Assembly (NCBI GenBank): GCA_947570695.1
Contig: CANOVB010000002.1
Location: 169,992-233,991 of the forward strand
Length of the DNA stretch: 64,000 nucleotides
DNA from: an uncultured Clostridium sp.
GTDB lineage: Bacteria; Bacillota; Clostridia; TANB77; CAG-508
Reading direction: 5' to 3'
The position numbers were made by a program, and so were the translations under genes. Shown here piece after piece: positions 7,635 to 17,098 of this stretch. Under the pieces are notes generated by a model that was not told the origin of the DNA, searched no databases, and worked only from the letters and a program-made list of their open reading frames with translations. Numbering within the stretch: position 1 is the first letter of the stretch; the number at the start of each line of letters is the position of its first letter.

Positions 7635-10600
7635 CTATTTATAATTTAAGTTATATCCTTTAACTTCTGCTCTATGATATAGTAATAGTTTTGAGTCTAT
7701 TGAGTTTACAACTTTATCTGTATTTATATCAGCAGCTTCTAGTGCATCATTTACTAATTTTGAACCTTGTACATCATTTCTATGTGCTTTTATTAGTAAT
7801 GAATCTATTGAGTTTGCAAATCCATCACGATTTACATCTCCTGTTACTACTGTTTGATATACTAGTAAATCTCCGTTTTCATTTTTTGCAGTTTCTCCAT
7901 TTTTGTCTTGAATTTGAACATACATTCCTGTTGTCATATATCCTGTATTTATTGTTTGTTCATCTTTTTTAACTACTACTTCATAGTCTGCATTTTCTTT
8001 TATCATTATTTTCTTGAATTCAGATACTGGTGTTTTTGGCTTAATTCCAGTTACTAATTCATCTTTTGTTTCATATCCTAAATCTATTTTAGATGGTTCA
8101 TTTTGTGTTTTCTTTACTGTTATTGTTACATCTTTTTTCAATTCTGCATTTGCATTTGCCATTACTGTTACTTTCATGCTTTCAGCTGTTTCGTCAGCTG
8201 CCACTGTTAATAATCCTTCAGCAGATATATTTGTATTTGTACTCTTGCTTCCAGTTAATGCCCATGTTACTGTTTTATCTGCTACATTTCCCTCTACTGT
8301 TGCTGTAAATTGTTTTGTTTCTCCTGTTTTGACTTCAACATTTCCTGCTGGGCTTACTGTTAATTTTATTGTTTTATCCTCATCTGGTGGTGTAGTTGTT
8401 TTTATGATTTTTACATTTACTGATTTGCTTACTGTTTTATCTGCATTTGATGTTGCAATAACTGTAATATTATCAGCTGTTTCATTTGCCCCTACTGTTA
8501 ATCTTCCTATATTTGATACTTGTGTATTTGTACTTGTGTTTCCACTTACTTGCCATGTAACTGTCTTATCAGATACATTTCCTTCTACTGTTGCTGTAAA
8601 GTCTTTTGTATCTCCTGGTTTTACTTCAATATTCTCTGAAGGACTTATTGATACTGTTACTTTATTAGTTGGATCATCTGGATTAGCTGGCTCATCTCCT
8701 TTAATTACTGTTACTCTTACCTCGTCTTTTGCTGATGGATCACCATTTGATCTTGCAACTACTGTTACATATTCTGATGTTTCATTATCTCCTATTGTTA
8801 ATTTTCCTTCTGCTGTTATAACTGTTTTTGTACTACTATTATCTTTTACTTCCCATGTAACTGTTTTATCTTCTAAATCTGCTCCTTCTACTAAAGCTGT
8901 AAATACTTTTGATTCTCCTACTTTTACTTTAACATTTTCTGAAGGGCTAATTGTTACTCTACCACTTGTACTATCTGAAACTACATATTTTATTGTAGCT
9001 CTTGTTCCTTCACCAACACATGTTTCTACTGGTGTTCCGTCTCCACTCATAGCTAAAACAACAACTTTACCTTCTTTTGCTCCTGGTGTTCTTGTATTTA
9101 ATGTTACAAATGTTCCTTCTGATTCAACTCTTCCATTTTGACTTGTTTCGCCAAAAGCTGTTCTTGCTGCATCTATTGCTAATAATTGTGTAAATATTTT
9201 TGGTAATTCAACATTTACTGTTGTTGGATAATCTGATAAGTATATTGGTGCTGGTAATTCTAAGTCAATTCTTTGATTTTTTAAACTAATATTTATAGTA
9301 TCTTCTCTTGCCAAATAATTAGCATAATTTCCGCCTGTTATATGATCTAAGAATATTAATAAGCTTGTTATATCAGTAATTTGGTTTCCTGATAAATCTA
9401 ATTCTTTTAAATTTTTAAATACATTTAAGTATTGTTCTTCTGTTATTTCTAATTTTCCTGAAATTAAGTTGTTACTTAAGTTTAAGTATTTTAAGTTTGA
9501 CATATTTGTAAGATTACTTATATCAGATATATAGTTATATCCTAAACTTAATTTCTTTAAGTTTCTCATGCTTGCCCAATCTATGTTTGTAACATCTGCT
9601 ATATAATCATAATCTGCATAAATTTCTGCTAATTGTGTTAATTGTGTTATTCCATCTAATTTATCTAATTCTGCATTATATGAAATGTCTAATATTTTTA
9701 ATCTTGGTAATGTAACATATCTTGCTACATTTCCTTTTAATAATTTTGTTGCTAAAGACATCATTTGATCATATAAGAATAAGTTTTTAGTAGGACTAGT
9801 ATAACGTGTCAATTCTTTTTCTACATCTTCATGTATTTCTATTTCTTTAATTATATTTGCACTTGTTGTTAAGCCAATTTTACTTAAAATTGAATTTATT
9901 GCATCTACATTAGCTTCTTCAACATCTGCTGTTGCTAAACTTACTAATTCAGCTGTTGTATATAATATAGCTTTTTTAGATAATAATTCTACTTCTTGAT
10001 ATGAGCCTTTACAAGGATTTATTCCAATACTTCCCCCTGTAGTAGATACATAAGCTAGTCCTGTCTCTTGATAATCTCTATATACTTTGCATAATCCTGT
10101 AGGAATATTTTCACCTTTTATTTGTTCTAATATTTCTTTTTCGATATCTGCTGGTATATCATCATATCCAAATTCTTTTATTTTATTTTCTAAATATTCT
10201 ACTTCATAACATTGTCCTGTTGCTGTATCTTCATTCATTCTCTTAATTAAACAATAATTTGACATTTCTGAATAAATTGCAACTTTTCTTATTGTTTCTA
10301 ACATATTAAGAATTTGAACTCTATTTAATGCAGTATTTTCCATATATTCTTTAAAGAAATCTGCTAATGGTGTTTTAGTTTCTTCACTTTCAAAATTAAT
10401 ATAAAAAGCATTAGCTAATAATTTTTTATCTATTTGTGATAGTCCACCATTTGTTTCTAATTCTGTTAATTTGCTTATTTCAGCTGTTAATAATGCTTTT
10501 GCTCTTTCTGTTGTTGTATGTGTTGCATCATAATATGCTTTATATTCATCGTATGTTAAGTAGTTTAATTCATCTGTTAATAATGTAGTTAATCTATATT

Positions 10601-12440
10601 CTCTATTATAAATATTATATACTGCACTTAAATATGAATATACATTATCTATATCTTTTCTTGTTTTTTCTAATGCTTCATCTAATAATTGTAAAGATCC
10701 TTTTACTTCATTTCCTTCAGCATCTATATATCCATTTACTTCTTTTAAGATTTCTAATATTGAATTAACTTTGCTTGTAATTTCATCACCATAGTTTTCT
10801 GATTCTGGATCTAAAGTTGCTGCTGATTTTAATACATTAACTATTCTTGTTCCTGCTGATTTAATTTCTTCTATCTTACCTTCAGCATCTGTTTTATCTT
10901 TTTTCATTGTTTCAGATGCTTTTGATAAATTTCCATATTCTCTTGTATTTAACCAATAATTATATTTTTCTTGTAATTTTGTTTCTGCTTCTGCTTTATT
11001 TGTGTCTAAATTATATACTGGGTCTATACTGCTTAAATAGTTATGTGAAACATTTAAATGTGATGATAAACCTATGAATTTTTCAATTCCAGATAAATCT
11101 CTTATTTGTTGATTATTTAAAATTAAAGATTTAATTTTATTTATTAATACATTATTGTTTATAACAAAAGTTCTTGCATCATCATAAGCAGCTTCATATA
11201 AGTCTACTCCTATTCTATCTGTTACATAAGCTACCTTATAACCTGCTTTTGAAGTAATTGTTCCATCTTCTGCAACATCATGTAATGTTGTCTGCTCTAC
11301 AGATGTCCTTATTACTTTTCCAAATTTTGAACCATCATATTCATATAATGTATTTGTATTTAATGCTAATGCATATTCTATAACATTAGTTTCTCTATTT
11401 TTTAATATATGATATTGTATTCCGCTTATTGTTTGTGTTGTATATGAAAATTCTTCATATATTGTTTCTCCATTAATATCAACTGCATAAGGATAACTAA
11501 TTAATTCTGGATTAATTTTTTGTCCTGCTGTTAATTGAGCTTTTATAGCTTTATATAAATTTGTATCCATTGTTGTAATTGCTGTTTCTTCACTTGAGTG
11601 AACAACAAAATATAATTCAAATCTACTTCCTGTTAATATGTTTTCTGATGCTTTATTTGGATTATTTGCCTGATCTGCTTCTGTTTGATCATCATATATG
11701 TATATTTCAAGTTTTACTAATCCTCTATATGGAGCACCAAATTCATTTGCTACTCTTATTTGTACATTCTTATTTGTATTTGAAACATACATTGGCATGT
11801 CTTTTACAGATGGAGCAATATCACTTTCTGTTTGTGGTACTCTTAATTGTTTTTTCCAACATGCTTTGATATATCCCGCAAGTTCTAATATTTGTGGTAA
11901 TTCGAATTCAGCAATTTCTTCATTGTCTGATTCTTCTTCAACATTTACTGAAGTTGTATTAACAATAGTAACTGTTTGGCTACTTAATACTATTGTTCCC
12001 TTTTCTTTTAGGCTATTTATTAAAGAAGATATCTCACTAACATCATCTAGTCTGTTGGTAGATAAATCTAAATATGTTAATTCAGTTAAACTGTTTAACA
12101 CTTTTAGATTACTTGTCTTAGATAAATTGTTACCAGATAAATCTAAGTGAGTTAATCCTGTGAAGTTCTCTAAACCTGTAAGATCTGAAATTGAACCTTC
12201 GTTTAAGTCCAATCTTTTTACAGCAGATCTAGCACTTTCAGTCATAACCAAAGTGTGAGTAACGTCTATACCTTGATAAGCAATGCCTTGTTTTGTAAGG
12301 CTTTTCTTTATCGCAGTATATAAACTACTGTTAAGTTTAATCTCGTCACCCTCTGCTGCATTTACCACGAATAATGGTAACATGCAGTTCAATAGCATAA
12401 TTATAATTAATGCGATTGAGATTAACATTTTCCTTTTCAT
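7635..12440 (-). CDS. Secreted LRR and Ig-like protein with C-terminal dockerin
   Basis: The protein has 1601 residues. A signal peptide (MKRKMLISIALIIIMLLNC...) is followed by leucine-rich repeats at about 70-140 (LTHLDLSGNNLSK) and 430-480. A long, mostly helical middle part of about 400 residues follows, then a second clear LRR block at about 905-1035 (LKKLSLGYNYISDIS, LKELDLSGNQITDI). Three Big_2/Ig-like domains (about 1155-1445) share VSPxxNVEVKxGExKxFTA and DKTVTW. The last 68 residues are a dockerin with two calcium loops: DVNRDGFANSID has D, N, D, N, D at positions 1, 3, 5, 9 and 12, and DINTDKVVNSID repeats the pattern; both carry Ser-Ile at the specificity positions. It has no wall anchor of its own, so the dockerin should tether it to a cohesin such as that at 6622-7509. 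The start at 12440 was chosen over 12467 because of the GGGAGG site 7 bases upstream. No catalytic domain was recognised. Confidence 0.85.
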   Translation of the reverse strand: MKRKMLISIALIIIMLLNCMLPLFVVNAAEGDEIKLNSSLYTAIKKSLTKQGIAYQGIDVTHTLVMTESARSAVKRLDLNEGSISDLTGLENFTGLTHLDLSGNNLSKTSNLKVLNSLTELTYLDLSTNRLDDVSEISSLINSLKEKGTIVLSSQTVTIVNTTSVNVEEESDNEEIAEFELPQILELAGYIKACWKKQLRVPQTESDIAPSVKDMPMYVSNTNKNVQIRVANEFGAPYRGLVKLEIYIYDDQTEADQANNPNKASENILTGSRFELYFVVHSSEETAITTMDTNLYKAIKAQLTAGQKINPELISYPYAVDINGETIYEEFSYTTQTISGIQYHILKNRETNVIEYALALNTNTLYEYDGSKFGKVIRTSVEQTTLHDVAEDGTITSKAGYKVAYVTDRIGVDLYEAAYDDARTFVINNNVLINKIKSLILNNQQIRDLSGIEKFIGLSSHLNVSHNYLSSIDPVYNLDTNKAEAETKLQEKYNYWLNTREYGNLSKASETMKKDKTDAEGKIEEIKSAGTRIVNVLKSAATLDPESENYGDEITSKVNSILEILKEVNGYIDAEGNEVKGSLQLLDEALEKTRKDIDNVYSYLSAVYNIYNREYRLTTLLTDELNYLTYDEYKAYYDATHTTTERAKALLTAEISKLTELETNGGLSQIDKKLLANAFYINFESEETKTPLADFFKEYMENTALNRVQILNMLETIRKVAIYSEMSNYCLIKRMNEDTATGQCYEVEYLENKIKEFGYDDIPADIEKEILEQIKGENIPTGLCKVYRDYQETGLAYVSTTGGSIGINPCKGSYQEVELLSKKAILYTTAELVSLATADVEEANVDAINSILSKIGLTTSANIIKEIEIHEDVEKELTRYTSPTKNLFLYDQMMSLATKLLKGNVARYVTLPRLKILDISYNAELDKLDGITQLTQLAEIYADYDYIADVTNIDWASMRNLKKLSLGYNYISDISNLTNMSNLKYLNLSNNLISGKLEITEEQYLNVFKNLKELDLSGNQITDITSLLIFLDHITGGNYANYLAREDTINISLKNQRIDLELPAPIYLSDYPTTVNVELPKIFTQLLAIDAARTAFGETSQNGRVESEGTFVTLNTRTPGAKEGKVVVLAMSGDGTPVETCVGEGTRATIKYVVSDSTSGRVTISPSENVKVKVGESKVFTALVEGADLEDKTVTWEVKDNSSTKTVITAEGKLTIGDNETSEYVTVVARSNGDPSAKDEVRVTVIKGDEPANPDDPTNKVTVSISPSENIEVKPGDTKDFTATVEGNVSDKTVTWQVSGNTSTNTQVSNIGRLTVGANETADNITVIATSNADKTVSKSVNVKIIKTTTPPDEDKTIKLTVSPAGNVEVKTGETKQFTATVEGNVADKTVTWALTGSKSTNTNISAEGLLTVAADETAESMKVTVMANANAELKKDVTITVKKTQNEPSKIDLGYETKDELVTGIKPKTPVSEFKKIMIKENADYEVVVKKDEQTINTGYMTTGMYVQIQDKNGETAKNENGDLLVYQTVVTGDVNRDGFANSIDSLLIKAHRNDVQGSKLVNDALEAADINTDKVVNSIDSKLLLYHRAEVKGYNLNYK

Positions 12441-12474
12441 AATAAATCCTCCCTGAATATTTTTCATTAGTTCT

Positions 12475-12502
12475 ATAATAGCATTTTAGTATTTTTTTTC
12501 AA
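12475..12502 (-). promoter_or_regulatory. Promoter of the dockerin gene
   Basis: TTGAAA (12502-12497), 16 bp, TATTAT (12480-12475) preceded by TGC, an extended -10, about 35 bases before the ATG on minus. Confidence 0.65.
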
Positions 12503-12693
12503 TAGCAGTTTTTTTCAGGGCTTGCAAATCCTGCCAAAAGTATTTACGGAAGTTCAATTCAAGACTTTTCATATATCATTATTAAGTTTTTATTACTTTT
12601 TTTGTTAATTTTCTTATTTTTCTTACGTAAATAGCATTTGAGAGATTTTTTTAGATTTTAAATTTTTTAAATAAAAAGCAAAATTGAACAAAA

Positions 12694-12886
12694 GTGGACA
12701 ATATTTAATATGCAAAAGACAAAACTTTGCTGAATTGTCCACGTATTTCCTCTGTATAACTTAGCTGTAGCTCATTTCATTTCACACAGCTAAGAAATGT
12801 TCGATGTGCGAAAAATTTCTGAGAAATTTTTCTGTACAAATTGCTGAAAGCTTTAATAATAGGAAGTGCAGAGCACTTTCCTATTA
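12694..12886. other. Four consecutive hairpins in the tatD/dockerin gap, possible structured RNA
   Basis: Four stems follow one another. First, GTGGACAAT/ATTGTCCAC at 12694-12742, with an inner GCAAA/TTTGC stem. Second, CTTAGCTGT/ACAGCTAAG at 12760-12794. Third, an 11-bp near-perfect palindrome at 12810-12832. Fourth, TAATAGGAAGTGC pairing with GCAC-TTCCTATTA (one bulged base) at 12857-12886. A bidirectional terminator follows at 12893-12914, so a plus-strand RNA of about 220 bases is possible. I do not recognise a known RNA or riboswitch family. The rest of the gap (12503-12690) is AT-rich with nothing recognisable. Confidence 0.45.
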
Positions 12887-12892
12887 TATGAA

Positions 12893-12914
12893 AAAAGACC
12901 TATTAAAGGTCTTT
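12893..12914 (-). terminator. Bidirectional terminator at the end of tatD
   Basis: The stem AAAAGACC/GGTCTTTT overlaps the tatD stop and has T-runs in both directions. Confidence 0.8.
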
Positions 12915-13673
12915 TATTTTAAATATTCGATTTGCATTTTCATAAGTTCTTTTTGCTACCTCTTCAATAGTAAGATTTTTAATTTCTGCTATTTTCTGAG
13001 CTACAAGTTTCACATTAATTGAATTATTTCTAGTACCTCTTAATGGTTCTGGACTAAGATAAGGACAATCTGTTTCTATTAAAATTCTATCCATAGGAAC
13101 CAAACTAATTGCTCCTTCTGATTTAGCATTCTTAAAAGTAATATTTCCACTAAAAGATATATAAAAACCCAAATCCAACCCATCTTTTATTAGTTCTTGG
13201 TTTAATGGGCAACAATGAAATATTCCCTTTTCTTTTACTGGATGAGTTTTTAATATCTCTATTGTATCTAAATATGCATCTCTTGTATGGATAACTATTG
13301 GCTTTTTAATGTTATTTGCAATCTCTATCTGTTTTATAAACAAGTCATTTTGTAAATCTTTATTTTCTTTATTCCAGTAATAATCTAATCCTATTTCTCC
13401 AATAGCAACCACTTTATCATATTTAGCTAAATTTTCAATTTTCTGTAAATTTTCATCTGAATAGTCTTCTATATCATTTGGAGAAATTCCCACTGCTGAA
13501 TATATAAAATCATGTTTTTTTGCAATTTCTATGCTATGTTTACTTTTCTCAAGATTATACCCTATACATACTGTTTTAGTTATATTTTCTTCATATATTT
13601 TTTTTATTATTTTCTCTCTATCTTCATCATATTTCTCATCATTATAATGAGAATGTGAATCAAAAAACTCCAT
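12903..13673 (-). CDS. tatD: TatD-family metal-dependent DNase
   Basis: The protein has 256 residues, full length for the family. It is a TIM-barrel hydrolase with the metal ligands visible in order: DSHSH near the N-terminus (HxH), GEIGLDYYW (Glu), VIHTRDA (His), FHCCP (His) and ETDCPYL (Asp). Family members have 3'-5' exonuclease/DNase activity and act in the cytoplasm; the exact substrate here cannot be read. It is the last gene of a probable four-gene minus-strand unit, 11 bp after acpS and ending in a strong terminator. Confidence 0.93.
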   Translation of the reverse strand: MEFFDSHSHYNDEKYDEDREKIIKKIYEENITKTVCIGYNLEKSKHSIEIAKKHDFIYSAVGISPNDIEDYSDENLQKIENLAKYDKVVAIGEIGLDYYWNKENKDLQNDLFIKQIEIANNIKKPIVIHTRDAYLDTIEILKTHPVKEKGIFHCCPLNQELIKDGLDLGFYISFSGNITFKNAKSEGAISLVPMDRILIETDCPYLSPEPLRGTRNNSINVKLVAQKIAEIKNLTIEEVAKRTYENANRIFKIKDL

Positions 13674-13684
13674 ATACTATTCTC

Positions 13685-14050
13685 CTATTTAAAAATTGCA
13701 GTAACATAAGCTACTGCATATTCTTTGCAATGTGAAATGCTAAGTTCAATGCTATCTAAAGATTCCATTTTAAAGCTCAATCTTACTTCTGGTTTTCCAT
13801 TTTTATTATTTAAAATTTCAAAATCATTAAAAGATACATTAAAATCTATATAATCACTCAATGCCTTAAATATTGCTTCTTTTGCAGCAAATCTTGCTGC
13901 ATAGCTCTGATACCTTTGTAATTTCTTTCCTTCACAATATTTAACTTCATTTTCAGTATAAATTGACTTCAAAAATTTTTCTTCATTTCTTTTAATTGCA
14001 TTTTTTATTCTTTCTATTTCAATTATATCTGTTCCTACTGATATTTTCAT
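13685..14050 (-). CDS. acpS: Holo-[acyl-carrier-protein] synthase
   Basis: The protein has 121 residues, typical for AcpS. It transfers 4'-phosphopantetheine from CoA to acyl carrier protein. The two signature regions are present: GTDIIEIERIKNAI near the N-terminus (Mg-binding Asp) and RFAAKEAIFKAL near residue 55 (catalytic Glu-Lys region). Its neighbour tatD begins 11 bp downstream, so the two are probably co-transcribed. Confidence 0.95.
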   Translation of the reverse strand: MKISVGTDIIEIERIKNAIKRNEEKFLKSIYTENEVKYCEGKKLQRYQSYAARFAAKEAIFKALSDYIDFNVSFNDFEILNNKNGKPEVRLSFKMESLDSIELSISHCKEYAVAYVTAIFK

Positions 14051-14108
14051 TTTTTCTCCATTTTACCTATTTAAAATATTTATATTATGCAAAAAGTCAC
14101 TTTTAATA

Positions 14109-15371
14109 TTAAGACATAAAATACATTAAAAATATAATATTTATAGTATTAAATATCAGTGAAAAGATTAAAAGTATTACTATAACTGAATAGTAAATAT
14201 TATTCTTTTCTATATTTAAATCTTTATATATAACCTCATATTTATTTTGTATTTGTAAATAAAATTCATCTAATTCTAAGGTTTTATTAAGAGTTTTATA
14301 ATAAAGTGCTCCTGTATCATCTAATGTAACTTCTTTATTCCATATTTCTTTTGTGAATTTTATAAAATTATTTTTCATTTTTACAATTTTATCATAATTC
14401 TTAAAATCATTATCAAGTTTCATTAAAAATAACTTTTTATATAATGATAAAATATAAAGATAAAAATATTGATTTTCATACTCATATGGTAATTTAGTAT
14501 AATTAAAAGTATCTATTCCTGAACATATAACATTTGAGCTAGTATTTGAAATCATTGTTTTGGCATATTTAAATTTATCTATAATATGAAGGTTATGTTC
14601 TATATTTGCTTTATTAAAATCAGAATTATAATTACTAGGAAGAACATTTGCAAATTTTAGAAAATCGTTTTCAATATTTCCAAAATCACTTTTATCGCTC
14701 CAATTATTACTCTCTATACATGCATATGAATATGTGTAAAACTGCGAATTTATTATATTTTCTTTATTATTTTTATTAATTTTTTTCGTATTAACACCTG
14801 TGATTTGATTTATAAATTCTGATATGTCTTTTATATCTTTAAACGTATCTGTTTGTATTTTAATATTTTCATATTCTTTTAAAGAGGCAAATTCTGAATT
14901 TATTCCTTTAAATCTATAATTAAAATCTAATAAGTCTAAAAATTTATTTGTATTTTCTAAATGAGTTTTCATTGTAAAAAAGCATATTCCTGTATTAAAA
15001 CATATAAGCTCTATTCCTTCAATTTTAAAGAATATACCATTTTCTGAACCTACTTTTCCTTGTATATCTTCAGCAAAATTATAACTAAAGCATACTACAC
15101 TTTCATTTGAAAGCCTTTTTTTCTTTTTTTCTATGTCTAATGAATTAAATTCTTTTAGTTTTGAATCTCTAAGCTCAAATGTTGGAAATAAATAAGAACG
15201 TATATTAGGCAAGAAAAAATTATATATATCTAAGTCTTTTTCTTTTTCAAATATTTTATACGAACATTTTTTGTCTTTTAAAAGTTTAAGTATATATTTA
15301 TCATATTTAGTTTCTTCAATAATATACGGATATATAAAATACGTATATTGATATTTTGTCATTAGTTCCAC
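14109..15371 (-). CDS. Unknown protein with C-terminal membrane anchor
   Basis: The protein has 420 residues and I recognise no family. The N-terminal part begins with TKYQYTYFIYPYII and a mixed alpha/beta region (FFKIEGIELICFNTGICFFT). The centre is helical and rich in Lys, Asn and Tyr. The C-terminus is one long or two short hydrophobic segments (about residues 393-418), preceded by a Lys/Glu/Asn-rich helix. The layout, a soluble body with a C-terminal membrane hairpin, recalls CorA-like or RMND1/DUF155-like proteins, but no signature is present. The frame opens with GTG at 15371 behind AGGA; an ATG three codons later is also possible. It lies 26 bp after the WG-repeat gene. Confidence 0.75.
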   Translation of the reverse strand: MELMTKYQYTYFIYPYIIEETKYDKYILKLLKDKKCSYKIFEKEKDLDIYNFFLPNIRSYLFPTFELRDSKLKEFNSLDIEKKKKRLSNESVVCFSYNFAEDIQGKVGSENGIFFKIEGIELICFNTGICFFTMKTHLENTNKFLDLLDFNYRFKGINSEFASLKEYENIKIQTDTFKDIKDISEFINQITGVNTKKINKNNKENIINSQFYTYSYACIESNNWSDKSDFGNIENDFLKFANVLPSNYNSDFNKANIEHNLHIIDKFKYAKTMISNTSSNVICSGIDTFNYTKLPYEYENQYFYLYILSLYKKLFLMKLDNDFKNYDKIVKMKNNFIKFTKEIWNKEVTLDDTGALYYKTLNKTLELDEFYLQIQNKYEVIYKDLNIEKNNIYYSVIVILLIFSLIFNTINIIFLMYFMS

Positions 15372-15397
15372 TTTTAATTCCTACCTTTTTTCTTATG

Positions 15398-16921
15398 TTA
15401 CTTTGTATAAGCATTTAATCTTAAGTCATTTATTTTATGATATTCAGATATAAAATCTATATATAAATAATTCTCTAAGTCTCTACTTGGTTTTACTATA
15501 ACTGTTCCATCTGCCTTTAATACTCCCCAAAGCCCATCTTGTTTTACAGCACAATATCCAAATTCATTTTGTTCTTTTGCATCATCATAAATGCAATCAA
15601 CTATTCTCTCACCTTTTTTGTTTTCATATCCATATTTACCATTTTCTTTAATTAGAAATAAAGTATTTGTTGCTAGCATTTCTTTATTATTTTTCTCTTC
15701 AAACTTGAAATTATAGTATTTATATTCATTATCTTTTCTAACTCTTAAATATCCATTTTCAACATTTAAATCGGATATTATTATATCTTCTAAAACTGTT
15801 TTAAAATTTCTATCTATTATATCTGTTTTATAGTCTACTTTTTCAGCTTCAAAAAAATCAGCTGATTTAATATAAGAAAGATTTGAATATTTAAAATCTA
15901 CTACTGTATTTCCAGAGTTATCTATTATTCCATATTCTCCATTTTTTTGAGCTATATAATAATTAGAAAATGTAAATTTTAAATCTTCATATTCTGCTGG
16001 AATAATGTCTGTGCCTTCTTTAGAAATTACTCCATATTTGCTGTTCTTAATAACTATAAAATTATTAACATTTATATCTTCTACACTATCAAACCCCTTA
16101 TCTAAAACAAGTTTTCCCATGTTTTCTATAATTTGAAGTTTACCATTTTGAACAACTACATAATAATTGTTTCCACTAACTCTTTTTATTTCATCATAAT
16201 TTGCATCTAAAATCTTAGATTTGTCAGCTCCAATAATTCCAAATTTTCCTGCTTCATTTTTTACTATATATCCTGCTTCGTAATTTTCAGAAAGATTTGT
16301 AACTTCTGAATATTCTACTGGAACTATTATTTCCCCCATACTAGTATTTACTAACCCTTTTTTACCATTTTGTTCTACTATTAAGCTTTTTTCTACTCCC
16401 TTTAAAGCATAAATATTATCGTATTCTGCATTTAATATCTTTTTTCCATTAAAATCAATTAACCCATATTTTCCATTTTGTTTATATTTTAATATAGAAT
16501 TATCATACCAAACCATTGAATCGTCTGTATTTTCGATTGCTTCTATTTGTTCATATTCCTTTAATATTTCATTTCCTTCTTCATTAAGTACTTTAGTTTT
16601 ATAAGTTTCATTATTATAATTTATATCATAGCTGCATATAAATAAGCCTTTATTTTTATCTGGTATTATTATCATTTCATCATAAGTCGGATTTATAATT
16701 TTATTTCCCTTATTATCTATTACTCCCCATTTATTGTTCTCAAAAATTGATATATAAGTATCTAAAGAAGAAACATCTTTATTTTTTTCTGTATCTGTTA
16801 ATAATCTTTTTAGTGATATAACAATCATTATCACAACAACTATTGCAATTATAGTAGCAAGTACTTTTTTCATGTTAATCTTAGCTGTATCTTCAAATCT
16901 TCTTCCTCTACTTCTACTCAT
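15398..16921 (-). CDS. Membrane-anchored WG-repeat protein
   Basis: The protein has 507 residues. A short basic cytoplasmic head (MSRSRGRRFED) and one membrane helix (about 18-40) precede an extracellular series of WG repeats. The WG repeats have the form NNKWGVIDNKGNKIINPTYD, NGKYGLIDFNGKKILNAEYD, NGKKGLVNTSMGEIIVPVEY and so on. About eight to ten are visible up to LWGVLKADGTVIVKPS at the C-terminus. WG repeats form beta-rich modules of unknown general function, usually at the cell surface. A good TGGAGG site sits before the ATG. It is the first gene of the cluster with the 420-residue protein, acpS and tatD. Confidence 0.85.
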   Translation of the reverse strand: MSRSRGRRFEDTAKINMKKVLATIIAIVVVIMIVISLKRLLTDTEKNKDVSSLDTYISIFENNKWGVIDNKGNKIINPTYDEMIIIPDKNKGLFICSYDINYNNETYKTKVLNEEGNEILKEYEQIEAIENTDDSMVWYDNSILKYKQNGKYGLIDFNGKKILNAEYDNIYALKGVEKSLIVEQNGKKGLVNTSMGEIIVPVEYSEVTNLSENYEAGYIVKNEAGKFGIIGADKSKILDANYDEIKRVSGNNYYVVVQNGKLQIIENMGKLVLDKGFDSVEDINVNNFIVIKNSKYGVISKEGTDIIPAEYEDLKFTFSNYYIAQKNGEYGIIDNSGNTVVDFKYSNLSYIKSADFFEAEKVDYKTDIIDRNFKTVLEDIIISDLNVENGYLRVRKDNEYKYYNFKFEEKNNKEMLATNTLFLIKENGKYGYENKKGERIVDCIYDDAKEQNEFGYCAVKQDGLWGVLKADGTVIVKPSRDLENYLYIDFISEYHKINDLRLNAYTK

Positions 16922-17052
16922 TTATACCTCCAAAACTCTAGTATTACATATACACTATATCATTTTAAGTTCAAAAAAACAATACATATACATTAATTTT
17001 AGCCTTTATTTAAAATTTATACTAAAAATACCACTTTTCATTAAAATGTGAA

Positions 17053-17077
17053 GTTCCCTAGAATTTCTCTAGGGAAC
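17053..17077 (-). terminator. Terminator between giant adhesin and WG-repeat gene
   Basis: A 9-bp perfect stem GTTCCCTAG/CTAGGGAAC with a 7-base loop lies just past the giant gene stop. The T-run is on the plus-strand side (TTTATTTTTTTTT); the minus side has only TTCACATTTT. It probably acts in both directions. Confidence 0.65.
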
Positions 17078-17098
17078 CTCTTTATTTTTTTTTAGTTA

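Noticed and set aside
8014-9141. Plus-strand frame of 375 codons opposite the dockerin protein
   Set aside because: It is the mirror of the Ig-like domains on the minus strand, which carry recognisable motifs; the plus translation has none.
12503-12900. Cyclic-di-GMP or other known riboswitch ahead of the dockerin gene
   Set aside because: None of the conserved cores is present, and the promoter lies between the hairpins and the gene, so they would not be in its leader on the minus strand.
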